Shown here piece after piece: positions 1 to 7,822 of a stretch of DNA of 64,000 nucleotides. The notes beneath the pieces were generated by a model. It did not search any database and was not told the origin of the DNA. It was given only the letters and a program-made list of their open reading frames with translations. A program made the position numbers and the translations under genes. The DNA is from Streptomyces sp. LBL (GTDB lineage: Bacteria; Actinomycetota; Actinomycetes; Streptomycetales; Streptomycetaceae): assembly GCF_029893585.1 (NCBI RefSeq), contig NZ_JARXYX010000035.1:1-64000 (forward strand), given 5' to 3'. Within the stretch, counting starts at the first letter, position 1, and every line of letters starts with the position of its first letter.

Positions 1-344
1 GTGAAAGAGGTCGCGGCGACCCCGCCGAAGCTGACCGCCGTCGCGCCGGTGAAGCCGGTACCCGTGAGGGTGACGGTGGTGCCGCCGGAGACCGGTCCCT
101 GGGTGGGTGACAGGCCGGTGACGGAAGGGAACCCGAGGTAGGTGAACGTGAGGGCGTTGCTGGTGCCGCCGGGGGCGGTCACGGTGACGGCTGCGGTGCC
201 GGCCGTGTGGGGCGGGGTGACCGCGGTGATCTGGGTGGCCGAGTTGACGGTGAAAGAGGTCGCGGCGACCCCGCCGAAGCTGACCGCCGTCGCGCCGGTG
301 AAGCCGGTACCCGTGAGGGTGACGGTGGTGCCGCCGGAGACCGG
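1..344. repeat. Near-identical IPT module copies, period 249 bp
   Basis: Bases 1-95 are identical to bases 250-344. The copies are 249 bp apart (83 codons), so the repeat is in frame and marks a recent duplication of an IPT module. The left copy starts at base 1 and therefore continues outside the window. Confidence 0.9.
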
Positions 345-635
345 GCCCTGAGCCGGCGTCAGACCGGTGAGGGACGGTGCCGGGACATAGGTGAAGAGCA
401 CCTGCGGGATGCTGGTGCCCTGATTGGTGGTGACAAGGACATACACCGAACCGGTGCCCGACGGACTGACCGCCGTGATCTGGGTGCTGCTGTCGACGGT
501 GTACGAGGTGACGGGTTTGCCGCCGAAGCGGACGAGTGCCACTCCGGTGAAGCCGGTACCGGTCACGGTGACGGTGGTGCCGCCGGAGGCCGGTCCCGCG
601 CTGGGACTGACCGAAGCGACCACAGGGGCGGACAT
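1..635 (-). CDS. IPT/TIG-domain protein, C-terminus beyond the window
   Basis: The ATG at 635-633 follows AAGGAG seven bases upstream. The visible part is about 211 residues and runs off the left edge. It is a chain of roughly 83-residue IPT/TIG (immunoglobulin-like) modules with recurring segments such as SGGTTVTVTGTGFTG, FGG..A and ITAVSPSGTG. There is no signal peptide: the first module begins within ten residues of the start. The family occurs in receptors, adhesins and extracellular enzymes. Here no catalytic domain is visible, so the protein is probably a binding or structural element. It lies 167 bp downstream of a second IPT protein on the same strand, and adjacent modules are nearly identical at DNA level, which points to recent in-frame duplication. 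Confidence 0.8.
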   Translation of the reverse strand, partial: MSAPVVASVSPSAGPASGGTTVTVTGTGFTGVALVRFGGKPVTSYTVDSSTQITAVSPSGTGSVYVLVTTNQGTSIPQVLFTYVPAPSLTGLTPAQGPVSGGTTVTLTGTGFTGATAVSFGGVAATSFTVNSATQITAVTPPHTAGTAAVTVTAPGGTSNALTFTYLGFPSVTGLSPTQGPVSGGTTVTLTGTGFTGATAVSFGGVAATSF

Positions 636-707
636 TTCTGTACTCCTTCGGTAGGACACGCTCGTGATGCGAGTCGGGGCACTCCCGGTGATGCGGGTCG
701 GGGCGCT

Positions 708-763
708 CCCGGGCGACGGACGGCCCGTCGCCCGGGCGGCGTGTGGGGCCTGCCGCCCGGGCG
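708..763 (-). terminator. Two overlapping 12-bp inverted repeats after an IPT gene
   Basis: Downstream of the stop of the 803-1549 gene, arms 729-740 and 752-763 pair perfectly over 12 bp (CGCCCGGGCGGC). A second perfect 12-bp pair, 708-719 with 725-736, shares bases 729-736 with the first, so the two hairpins exclude each other. There is no U-tract, as is usual for Streptomyces terminators. Confidence 0.6.
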
Positions 764-802
764 CGGGTCAATGCCTCCGTCGCGCGAAGGCTGCCGGCTG
801 GG

Positions 803-1549
803 TCAGATGCCGGGACCTGTGATGTAGGTGAAGCCGCCGACTGCGGTGGCCGACCCCGAGGGGTTGGTCACCACCACGTCGAACGCGCCCGCTGCGTGGG
901 GCGGGGTGACCGCCGACAGCGTGGTGGCGTTGATCACCGAGAAGGGGGCGGCGACGCCGTCGAAGGTGACCGACTCGGTGCTGCTGAGGTTGGTCCCGGT
1001 GATGGTCACCGCCGTCCCGCCGGAGGTCGAGCCGGAGGTCGGGCTGATGGTCCCGATCGTCGGGTCGTCGATGTACGTGTATGTCAGGCCGTTGTTGGTG
1101 CCGCCGGCGGTGGTCACACTGACCCCCACCGATCCGGCCGCGGCGCCCGCCGGAACAACGACGGAGAGCTGACTGTCGCTGACCACGGTGGGGGTCGCGG
1201 GCGTTGCGCCGAAGGAGACGCTGGTGGCCGTGGAGAGGCCGGTGCCGTTGACGGTGATGGTGTTGCCGCCGACCAGTGGCCCGGAGCTGGTTCCGAGGGA
1301 ACCCTTGAAGGGGGCTCCGACGTAGAAGAACGACACCGGGTTGCTGGTCCCGCCGGGCGTGGTCACGGTGACGCCCACCGTGCCGGTTCCGGAGGGGGAG
1401 ACGGCGGTGACCTGCGTCGCCGTGACCTGAGTGATGCTGGTCGCCGACTTGCTGCCGAACTTCACGGCGCTGGTGTTGGACAGGTTCGTCCCCGTGATGG
1501 TGACCAGCGTTCCGCCACCGGTGGAACCCTGATTCGGAGAAATGGGCAT
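803..1549 (-). CDS. IPT/TIG-domain protein with three modules
   Basis: This is a 248-residue protein made almost entirely of three IPT/TIG immunoglobulin-like modules, at about residues 1-80, 83-160 and 165-245. Each has the G-G-x-x-V/I-T-I/V-x-G-T-x-L signature and a closing aromatic strand (SFFYVGAP, LTYTYIDDP, GFTYITGPGI). The ATG at 1549 is chosen because GAGGAG sits five bases upstream and because the first module begins immediately. A longer in-frame reading to 1837 adds only low-complexity sequence encoded by 33-bp repeats. No secretion signal or membrane segment is visible, which is odd for a family that is usually extracellular. Its function is unknown; the adjacent IPT gene suggests a paralogous pair. 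Confidence 0.8.
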   Translation of the reverse strand: MPISPNQGSTGGGTLVTITGTNLSNTSAVKFGSKSATSITQVTATQVTAVSPSGTGTVGVTVTTPGGTSNPVSFFYVGAPFKGSLGTSSGPLVGGNTITVNGTGLSTATSVSFGATPATPTVVSDSQLSVVVPAGAAAGSVGVSVTTAGGTNNGLTYTYIDDPTIGTISPTSGSTSGGTAVTITGTNLSSTESVTFDGVAAPFSVINATTLSAVTPPHAAGAFDVVVTNPSGSATAVGGFTYITGPGI

Positions 1550-1696
1550 GGGGCACTCCTCGCTGGTTGGTGGAGACTTGCGCGGAACCGGCAAAGGGCA
1601 CCCGGCCACCGGCTGCCGCAGCTGCGGATCAGCCCTGCCGACAGGCAGGCCTGCTGCTCTCATCCCGGGTGATCGAGGAGCAGTCGGTGTTGTCGG

Positions 1697-1770
1697 ACAC
1701 GGGGCGAGGGAAGGGTCGTCCGCCTTCGCACACAGGGCGAGGGAAGAGTCGTCTGCTTCCGCACACAGGG
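1697..1770. repeat. 33-bp imperfect tandem repeat
   Basis: Units 1697-1729 and 1730-1762 differ at a few bases. A third partial unit, ACACAGGG, begins at 1763. The array lies 148 bp upstream of the IPT gene start. Confidence 0.85.
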
Positions 1771-1901
1771 CCGGAGGCACAGCAGCCTTCAGGCATCCCT
1801 GGGCACAGGGATAACCGGCAAGAGCTGCCCTTCTCAACGATGCCCCGGCACGGGATGGGCAGCCCGCCGGTTCGCACTCTCAGTGACTCATAGGTCCGAT
1901 C

Positions 1902-1946
1902 GAGTGACAAGAGCCCTCAATGCTTGTCGCTCAAAAGAGTGACAAG
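1902..1946. promoter_or_regulatory. Palindrome cluster GAGTGACAAG / CTTGTCGCTC
   Basis: GAGTGACAAG occurs at 1902-1911 and 1937-1946, with the inverted form CTTGTCGCTC at 1923-1932. The last two form an imperfect palindrome around AAAA. Spacing and symmetry look like a repressor or activator site. No cognate regulator can be assigned. Confidence 0.4.
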
Positions 1947-2270
1947 TCGCTTGTTCGTCCTGGCCGGTGATGAGTGTCGAGATGTGGTCGAGAGGTCAAG
2001 GGCTCGACTCCAGGGCGGGAACTGGGGGCCGTGTCAGCCGGTGCCGCGGACGGCACCGGCTGAACGGGATCCGGATTCCCCACCGGGGGTGCCCATCGCG
2101 GTATGCCGACTGGTCACCCGGACTCTTCCGGAAAGCGCCGCGGGTGGGCCGACTGCCGCATCCCCCGGCGAGGGCGGGCAGCCCACCGGTCGGATCTGCT
2201 CCAGTTATTCATCGTGGCTATGCCAGCGGCAAGCCGCTCCCGACCGGCTCACACGAACGGCCCAACGCAT

Positions 2271-2330
2271 CTTTCGTGTCGCCTCGTGTCTCCTCGTGTC
2301 CCCTCGTGTCCCCTCGCGTTCCGTCGGGTC
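2271..2330. repeat. 10-bp tandem array, six units
   Basis: There are six consecutive decamers close to NCCTCGTGTC (2271, 2281, 2291, 2301, 2311, 2321). One unit equals about one helical turn. Confidence 0.85.
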
Positions 2331-2471
2331 GGCGAGCAACAAGCGGCGCATTCCGCCTGATCGCCGGCATCGTCGCCGGTGGCGCCGCCGCCGGCAGCCC
2401 CGTCACCGACAGCACGACCGATCAGTGCGCCCCGTCCGGCGCCGCCCCGGCTGCGGGGCAGTGACCGATCG

Positions 2472-3407
2472 TCAGAAGATGGCCACCGGCGCCACCGGAG
2501 TGCCCGTGGCGCCGACGAACGGCTCGGGCATCGCGGACAGCAGAAACGCGTAGCGGTTTTCTTGTCCACAGGCTGTGGACAACTTTTCCAGATTCCAGTT
2601 CTGGCCTTGCAACATGCCCATCTCCACGAGGTCGAGCGCGTGCACGGGCAGCCACAGATCCTCGATCTCGGGCGGGAAGATCTCGAAGGTGAGCGTGTCG
2701 TTGGCGACCGCGGCGACATCGCGCGCGTGGAACCACTCCGGGGTGCGGATCGACAACCCCGGCGACGGATAGCCGTACGCCTCCTTGTCGCCGGCCAGAT
2801 ACACCTGCACCTGGCCGGTCCGTACGAGCACGATGTCACCGGCGCGCACGCGGGTGCCCGCTAGTTCCTCGGCGGCTTCCAGGTCCTCCGGCGTGACGGC
2901 GTGCGCGCCGTCGAGACGGTCCCTGCCGTGCGCCCGGGCCACGTCGAGCAGTACCCCGCGCGAGATGATGTGCCGCGCCTTGTCGATGCCGCTGAACTCG
3001 GCGCCGCCGTGCGGGGTGATGCTGTCGGCGGGGCGGCCGTTGTAGAGCTTGCCCGAGTGTGAGACGTGGGGGAGCGCGTCCCAGTGGGTGGCTGCCTGGA
3101 GGCCCATGGTCACGGCGTCGTCGCTGCACGCCACCGATCCCGGGCCGAAGATCTCCTGGTTGATCTGCACCATGGCGTGCAGGGGGTTGACCCGGCCGGG
3201 GATCATCCCGGTCTGCACACCGTCCTGCCGGAGGGGAAGCGCGAGCGGGACACGACGGCCCGTGCGGACCTCCGCCGCCGCCCGTTGCACCACCTCGTCG
3301 GTGATCAGGTTGAGGGTGCCGATCTCGTCGTCCACCCCCCAACGGCCCCAGTTGTTCACGCGCTTGGCGATGTCGTGGAACGCGGGATGGAGCGTGGGTG
3401 ACGACAT
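2472..3407 (-). CDS. Cyclase-family (kynurenine formamidase-like) hydrolase
   Basis: This is a 311-residue member of the cyclase/KynB superfamily (PF04199), metal-dependent hydrolases that often act on cyclic esters, amides or lactones. The metal-binding core appears as ATHWDALPHV near residue 110, a variant of the family HxGTHxDxPxH. A C-terminal HALDL...G.NWNLEKL segment corresponds to the usual H...E-NL motif. The ATG at 3407 is preferred over an upstream candidate because GGGAGGA lies five bases before it. It is divergent from the SDR at 3490 across an 82-bp gap with a CTGACG-type operator, so both are probably co-controlled. A role opening a lactone or cyclic intermediate is inferred from family and context only. 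Confidence 0.8.
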   Translation of the reverse strand: MSSPTLHPAFHDIAKRVNNWGRWGVDDEIGTLNLITDEVVQRAAAEVRTGRRVPLALPLRQDGVQTGMIPGRVNPLHAMVQINQEIFGPGSVACSDDAVTMGLQAATHWDALPHVSHSGKLYNGRPADSITPHGGAEFSGIDKARHIISRGVLLDVARAHGRDRLDGAHAVTPEDLEAAEELAGTRVRAGDIVLVRTGQVQVYLAGDKEAYGYPSPGLSIRTPEWFHARDVAAVANDTLTFEIFPPEIEDLWLPVHALDLVEMGMLQGQNWNLEKLSTACGQENRYAFLLSAMPEPFVGATGTPVAPVAIF

Positions 3408-3453
3408 CCGTCCTCCCGGGGGCTTGTCTCCGACTGTCCGACAGAGCAAAAAT

Positions 3454-3468
3454 CTAACGGACCGTCAG
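3454..3468. promoter_or_regulatory. TetR-type operator, divergent hydrolase/SDR
   Basis: CTAACGGACCGTCAG differs at one base from the palindrome consensus CTGACGNNNCGTCAG. It lies 46 bp from the start of the hydrolase gene and 21 bp from the start of the SDR gene. Confidence 0.75.
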
Positions 3469-3489
3469 AAACCGCGGGAAGGGGCCGGC

Positions 3490-4404
3490 GTGGGGAACTT
3501 CTTGGCAGGCAAGGTGATCGCCGTGACAGGCGCCGGGCGGGGCATCGGCCGGGCGGTGGCGCGCGCGGCCGCCGCCGAGGGCGCTCGGGTCGTCGTCAAC
3601 GACTACGGGGTCTCCGTCGACGGCGCCTCGCCGACCAGCTCGGTCGCCGAGGCCGTGGTCAAGGAGATCGAGGCGGCGGGCGGGGAAGCGGTCCCGGTGG
3701 CCGACGACGTGTCGACCATGGCGGGCGGTCAGCGGATCGTCGACGTGGCGCTGTCGTCGTACGGACGGCTCGACGGTGTCGTGTGCGTGGCCGGGATCCT
3801 GCGCGAGCGGATGCTGTTCAACATGTCCGAGGAGGAGTGGGATCCGGTCGTGGCGACCCATCTCAAGGGCACGTTCACGGTGTTCCGGGCGGCGGCCGCG
3901 GTGATGCGGCAGCAGCGGACGGGGACCTTGATCGGGTTCACCAGCGGAAACCATCAGGGGTCCGTCTCCCAGGCCAACTACAGCGCGGCGAAGGGCGGGA
4001 TCATCTCGCTGGTGCGGAGTGCGGCGCTGGGGCTGCACAAGTACGGGGTGACCGCCAACGCGGTGGCCCCGGTCGCCCGTACGCGGATGTCGGCGAACGT
4101 TCCCATGGAGCTGGCGGAGATCGGGGAGCCGGAGGACGTGGCGGCTCTGGTCGTCTATCTGCTGTCGGAGCGGGCCCGGGAGCAGGAAATCACCGGGCAG
4201 GTGTACACCATCGCGGGGCCGAAGATCGCGGTGTGGGCGCAGCCCAGGGAAGTGCGTTCGGCCTATGCGGAGGGGGCCGCCTGGACGCCGGAGCGGATCG
4301 CGGAGTTCCTGCCGGGGTCGGTCGGGGTCGACCCCATGCCGATGTTGGAGCGGCTCGCGGGGATGGAGAGGGCGGCGCGGGACGGGAACCGGCCGAACGC
4401 CTAG
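3490..4404 (+). CDS. SDR-family dehydrogenase, HSD17B4/MFE-type
   Basis: This is a 304-residue classical short-chain dehydrogenase/reductase. It has the TGAGRGIG nucleotide-binding loop near residue 14, a VVVNDYG strand typical of (3R)-hydroxyacyl-CoA dehydrogenases of the peroxisomal multifunctional type, catalytic Ser in FTSGN and the YSAAK catalytic pair around residue 165. An extra tail of about 60 residues follows the core. The GTG at 3490 follows GGGAAGGGG and gives the usual short lead-in to the Rossmann fold. It likely oxidises a hydroxyacyl-CoA in a beta-oxidation-like pathway. The shared operator at 3454 ties it to the divergent hydrolase; the acyl-CoA dehydrogenase that follows starts 250 bp downstream. 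Confidence 0.85.
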   Translation: MGNFLAGKVIAVTGAGRGIGRAVARAAAAEGARVVVNDYGVSVDGASPTSSVAEAVVKEIEAAGGEAVPVADDVSTMAGGQRIVDVALSSYGRLDGVVCVAGILRERMLFNMSEEEWDPVVATHLKGTFTVFRAAAAVMRQQRTGTLIGFTSGNHQGSVSQANYSAAKGGIISLVRSAALGLHKYGVTANAVAPVARTRMSANVPMELAEIGEPEDVAALVVYLLSERAREQEITGQVYTIAGPKIAVWAQPREVRSAYAEGAAWTPERIAEFLPGSVGVDPMPMLERLAGMERAARDGNRPNA

Positions 4405-4654
4405 CGGCCCGCGGCGCAGCTGCCTGGGGCGCAGCTGCCGGGGGCGCGTGTTCTTAGGCGGGTGCGTGTGATTCGGGGGGTGGGTGTTCTTCGGCGGGTG
4501 CTTGTCCGTTGGCAAGTGCGGGTCCGTTGTGGCTGGGCGGGCCGTCGCGGCGGAGCCGCACATCGATACAGCCCCGTGCCCCTGGGGTGCCTGGAGCGCC
4601 TGGGGACTTGGGGACCTGGGGTGTTGGATGCGTCCGGTGTCGAGAGGAGACCCT
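4405..4654. repeat. Intergenic region with dispersed Streptomyces repeat
   Basis: Bases 4546-4586 carry a repeat (core GCGGAGCCGCACATCGATAC, then CCCCGTGCCCCTGGGG) that recurs in slightly altered form at 39116-39150. Similar sequences are common between Streptomyces genes (from memory). Upstream, GTGTTCTT-GGCGGGTGC appears twice (about 4447 and 4484). No gene is seen. Confidence 0.7.
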
Positions 4655-5803
4655 GTGGACTTCGGGTTCAGTGTCGAGGACGATGCGTTCCGGGCGGAAG
4701 CCCGGGCGTGGCTGGCCGAACACACCCGTGCTGAACAGGACCGCCGTACCTGGGAACACACCCTCGGCAAAGCCGGGTGGATCGGGCTCGGCTGGCCCGA
4801 GTCGGGCTACGGCAATCGCAGCGCCGGTCTCACCCGACAGGTCGTCTGGGCTGAGGAGTACGCGCGGTCGGGGGCGCCCCCGCGGTCCGGTCACATCGGG
4901 GAGAACCTGCTCGCGCCGACTCTCCTCGCCCACGGGACGCAGGAGCAGAAGGCGCGTTTCCTGCCGCCGATCGCCGCCGGTGACGAGCTCTGGTGTCAGG
5001 GGTACAGCGAGCCGAACGCCGGGTCCGATCTGGCCGGTGTGCGGACCGCGGCCGTGCGTGAGGGGGCGTGTTATCGCGTCACGGGGCAGAAGATCTGGAC
5101 CTCGCTGGCCCATGAGGCGGACTGGTGTTTCGTGCTCGCGCGGACGGAGACCGGCTCGCGTCGGCACCACGGGCTGAGCTTCCTCCTGGTCCCCATGGAC
5201 CAGCCGGGGCGCATAGAGGTGCGGCCCATCCGGCAGATGACCGGGACCAGCGAGTTCAACGAGGTTTTCTTCGACGGGGCACGCGCGCGTGCGGAGCATC
5301 TCGTCGGGGGCGAGGGCGAGGGCTGGAAGGTCGCGATGAGCCTGCTCGGCTTCGAGCGGGGGGTGTCCACGTTGGCCCAGCAGATCGGCTTCGCCCAGGA
5401 GCTGGGGAGGGTGGTGCGCGCGGCTGCGGAGACGGGGGCTCTCGCCGATCCCGTCGTACGGGAACGGCTCGTCCGGCAGTGGGCCGAGCTGCGGGTGATG
5501 CGGTGGAACGCTCTACGGACTCTCGGGAGTTCGGGCGACGCGGGCGCGCCCAGCGTGGCCAAGCTGTTGTGGGCCGGTTGGCATCAGCGGCTGGGAGAGC
5601 TGGCGATGCTGGTGCGGGGCGCGGAGGCGGCCGTAGGGCCTGCGCCGTGGGCGGCCGCGGAGCCGTACCGACTCGACGCCCTGCAACACCTGTTCCTCTT
5701 CTCCCGGGCCGACACCCTCTACGGCGGCTCGGACCAGGTTCAGCGCACGATCATCGCCGAGCGGGTGCTCGGCCTGCCCAGGGAACCCAAGGGGGTCGTC
5801 TGA
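4655..5803 (+). CDS. Acyl-CoA dehydrogenase
   Basis: This 382-residue protein has the full acyl-CoA dehydrogenase fold. The N-terminal helical domain opens with DFGFSVEDDAFRAEARAWL. The FAD/substrate middle domain contains GYSEPNAGSDLAG and GQKIWTS, and the C-terminal helices end in YGGSDQVQRTIIAERVLGLP. The GTG at 4655 is supported by GAGAGGAGA. It performs flavin-dependent alpha,beta-dehydrogenation of an acyl-CoA; the architecture is like FadE enzymes of actinobacterial sterol and branched-acid breakdown. Its stop overlaps the next start (TGATG), so it is translationally coupled to the alcohol dehydrogenase. No operator lies directly in front of it. Confidence 0.85.
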   Translation: MDFGFSVEDDAFRAEARAWLAEHTRAEQDRRTWEHTLGKAGWIGLGWPESGYGNRSAGLTRQVVWAEEYARSGAPPRSGHIGENLLAPTLLAHGTQEQKARFLPPIAAGDELWCQGYSEPNAGSDLAGVRTAAVREGACYRVTGQKIWTSLAHEADWCFVLARTETGSRRHHGLSFLLVPMDQPGRIEVRPIRQMTGTSEFNEVFFDGARARAEHLVGGEGEGWKVAMSLLGFERGVSTLAQQIGFAQELGRVVRAAAETGALADPVVRERLVRQWAELRVMRWNALRTLGSSGDAGAPSVAKLLWAGWHQRLGELAMLVRGAEAAVGPAPWAAAEPYRLDALQHLFLFSRADTLYGGSDQVQRTIIAERVLGLPREPKGVV

Positions 5804-6852
5804 TGCGAGGCGTGCTGTTCGACGGCAAGCGGACCGAGGTCGTGGACGATCTGGAGGTGCGGGATCCCGGGCCCGGGGAGGTGCAGGTCGCGATCTCGGC
5901 GGCCGGGTTGTGCCACAGCGACCTGTCTGTGGTGGACGGGACCATACCTTTCCCTGTTCCCGTGGTGCTCGGCCATGAGGGGGCGGGTGTGGTGGAGGCA
6001 GTGGGGGCGGGTGTCTCGCATGTGCGGCCCGGCGACCACGTGGCCCTGTCCACGCTCGCCAACTGCGGGACGTGCGCGGAGTGCGACCGTGGGCGGCCGA
6101 CGATGTGCCGGCAGGCGATCGGGCGGCCCGGGCGGCCGTTCACGCGGAACGGGCGGCCTGTGTTCCAGTTCGCGTCCAACTCGGCCTTCGCGGAACGGAC
6201 CGTGGTGAAGGCCGTCCAGGCGGTCCGCGTTCCGAAGGACATCCCGTTGCCGTCGGCCGCGCTCATCGGGTGCGGGGTGCTGACCGGGGTGGGCGCCGTG
6301 CTCAACCGGGCGAAGGTCGACCGCGGGGACAGTGTGCTGGTGATCGGCACGGGCGGGATCGGGCTCAACGTCCTCCAGGGGGCGCGGATCGCGGGGGCGC
6401 TGCGGATCGTGGCGGTGGACGCCAATCCCGCGAAGGAGGCGGTGGCCCGGCAGTTCGGGGCGACGCACTTCCTGACCTCCATGGAGGGCGTGCGGGACGT
6501 CCTGCCGACCGGGGCGGACCACGCCTTCGAGTGTGTCGGGCGCATCGAGTTGATCCGGGCCGCGATCGACTCGTTGGACCGGCACGGCCAGGCAATCCTG
6601 CTGGGTGTTCCGTCGGCGAAGGCCGAGGCGTCCTTCCTCGTCTCCTCCCTGTTCCTGGACAAGTCGATCCTCGGCTGCCGCTACGGCTCCTCCCGCCCGC
6701 AACGGGACATCATGCTGTACGCCGCGCTCTACCGGGAAGGACGGCTGCTGCTCGACGAGTTGGTGACCGAGACCTACCCGGTCGAGGACTTCGAGAAGGC
6801 GGTGGCGGACGCGGAGGCGGGGCGGGTGGCGCGCGGGGTGCTCACCTTCTGA
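5803..6852 (+). CDS. Zinc-dependent alcohol dehydrogenase (MDR family)
   Basis: This is a 349-residue medium-chain dehydrogenase. It shows the catalytic zinc ligands (Cys in GLCHSD, His in LGHEGAG, Cys in IGCGVLTG), four structural-zinc cysteines around residues 87-104 (NCGTCAEC...TMC) and an NAD-binding GTGGIG loop near residue 183. The ATG overlaps the stop of the acyl-CoA dehydrogenase by one base, implying translational coupling. It resembles class III-like bacterial alcohol dehydrogenases that oxidise hydrophobic alcohols. Context suggests conversion of an alcohol side chain to an aldehyde, which the aldehyde dehydrogenase at 40952 could finish; this link is inference. Confidence 0.85.
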   Translation: MRGVLFDGKRTEVVDDLEVRDPGPGEVQVAISAAGLCHSDLSVVDGTIPFPVPVVLGHEGAGVVEAVGAGVSHVRPGDHVALSTLANCGTCAECDRGRPTMCRQAIGRPGRPFTRNGRPVFQFASNSAFAERTVVKAVQAVRVPKDIPLPSAALIGCGVLTGVGAVLNRAKVDRGDSVLVIGTGGIGLNVLQGARIAGALRIVAVDANPAKEAVARQFGATHFLTSMEGVRDVLPTGADHAFECVGRIELIRAAIDSLDRHGQAILLGVPSAKAEASFLVSSLFLDKSILGCRYGSSRPQRDIMLYAALYREGRLLLDELVTETYPVEDFEKAVADAEAGRVARGVLTF

Positions 6853-6986
6853 AAGGGAGGGGTGCTGACTTCGCGAGGCCCTGCTCAAGGTGGCGGCGCC
6901 GTCCACGGCGGGTCGTGGCCGGGGTGGGCGTGACGCTGACGCTGACCTTGATCGGGTGGTGGGGCGAGGCTCGACGCGGTGACTGT

Positions 6987-7751
6987 TCAGCTCAGGGCGC
7001 CGACCGCGCCGTGGCGCTCGGTACCGCCGCTTCCGCCCCAGCCGCTTCCCACCCAGCCGCTTCCCACCTCGTTGCCTCCGGCCCGGAAGGTGCGTCGATA
7101 CGCGGTCGGAGTGACGCCGAGGACCGCCTGTAGGTGCTGCCGCATCGACTGGGCGGTGCCGAAGCCGGCATCGCGGGCCACCTGGTCGACGGACAGGCCG
7201 GTGGACTCCAGCAGGTGCCGGGCCCGTTCCACTCGCTGCTGGGTGAGCCACTGGCCCGGGCTGACGCCGACCTCCTCGCGGAAACGGCGGGTGAAGGTGC
7301 GTACGGACATGGCTTCCTGCTCGGCCATATGGGCCCAGTGCGTGGTGGCGGGGCGGCCGTCGAGGAGGCCGGCGGCGGCCAGGACGTAGACGCCGGTGCA
7401 GATGGAGGCGAGCCGGGTGCCGGGGCGGATGCGCGTGAGAGCGGCGGCCAGTTCGCCGGTCAGGACGCCCTGCTCGATGACCGGGCCGAGTTCGTACGAC
7501 GTCGGGATGATCACGGTGTCGGCGGTGGCCAGGGCCTCGGGGCCGTGGGCGACGTGGAGGGTGAAGTCGGCGTCGGTCCCGACCGGGCCCGGCGGCCGGA
7601 CCGAGCAGGTGACCACGTCGTACAGATGACGTCCCCGGGCGTCCTTGGGGCGGCCGAAGATGCGGTGCGGGATGCCCAGCTCGAAGGGGAGCAGACCATC
7701 GAGGGCCAGCACGACGACGCGATGGGGGCGGAAGCCCGGCTCACGACTCAT
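6987..7751 (-). CDS. GlxA/AraC-type regulator with an internal deletion
   Basis: The 254-residue product begins like a DJ-1/PfpI-AraC (GlxA) regulator (VVVLALDGLLPFELGIPHRIF; ASICTGVYVLAAAGLLDGRPATTHWAH). It then jumps directly to EAMSVRTFTRRFREEVGVSPGQ and the second AraC helix-turn-helix (VDQVARDAGFGTAQSMRQHL). Family members are normally about 310-330 residues. The second part of the DJ-1 domain and the start of the first HTH, roughly 70-100 residues, are missing around 7310-7330, without a frameshift. DNA binding is therefore doubtful. The Gly/Ser-rich C-terminal tail comes from short DNA repeats. It is divergent from the MFS transporter gene, which it may once have controlled. Confidence 0.75.
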   Translation of the reverse strand: MSREPGFRPHRVVVLALDGLLPFELGIPHRIFGRPKDARGRHLYDVVTCSVRPPGPVGTDADFTLHVAHGPEALATADTVIIPTSYELGPVIEQGVLTGELAAALTRIRPGTRLASICTGVYVLAAAGLLDGRPATTHWAHMAEQEAMSVRTFTRRFREEVGVSPGQWLTQQRVERARHLLESTGLSVDQVARDAGFGTAQSMRQHLQAVLGVTPTAYRRTFRAGGNEVGSGWVGSGWGGSGGTERHGAVGALS

Positions 7752-7822
7752 GGCCCGATCCTAGCGAACACTGTCCTACGGGCCAGTGGCTCGGAACGCG
7801 GACAGGCCGGAAGCTCTATGTC

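Larger units (their letters stand above)
1550..2471. other. Gene-poor 922-bp intergenic region
   Basis: No convincing coding sequence is seen: the open frames here have no family resemblance and span tandem repeats. The stretch holds the promoter side of the IPT gene, a 33-bp tandem repeat (1697-1770), a GAGTGACAAG palindrome cluster (1902-1946) and a 10-bp tandem array (2271-2330). Confidence 0.6.

Noticed and set aside
803..1837. Longer start for the IPT protein, adding 96 residues
   Set aside because: The extension is low-complexity, encoded by 33-bp repeats, and the ATG at 1549 has a good ribosome site directly before the first domain.
2461..2475. GTGACCGATCGTCAG, a further possible operator copy
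   Set aside because: It has two mismatches in the half-sites and overlaps the 3' end of the hydrolase gene rather than a promoter.
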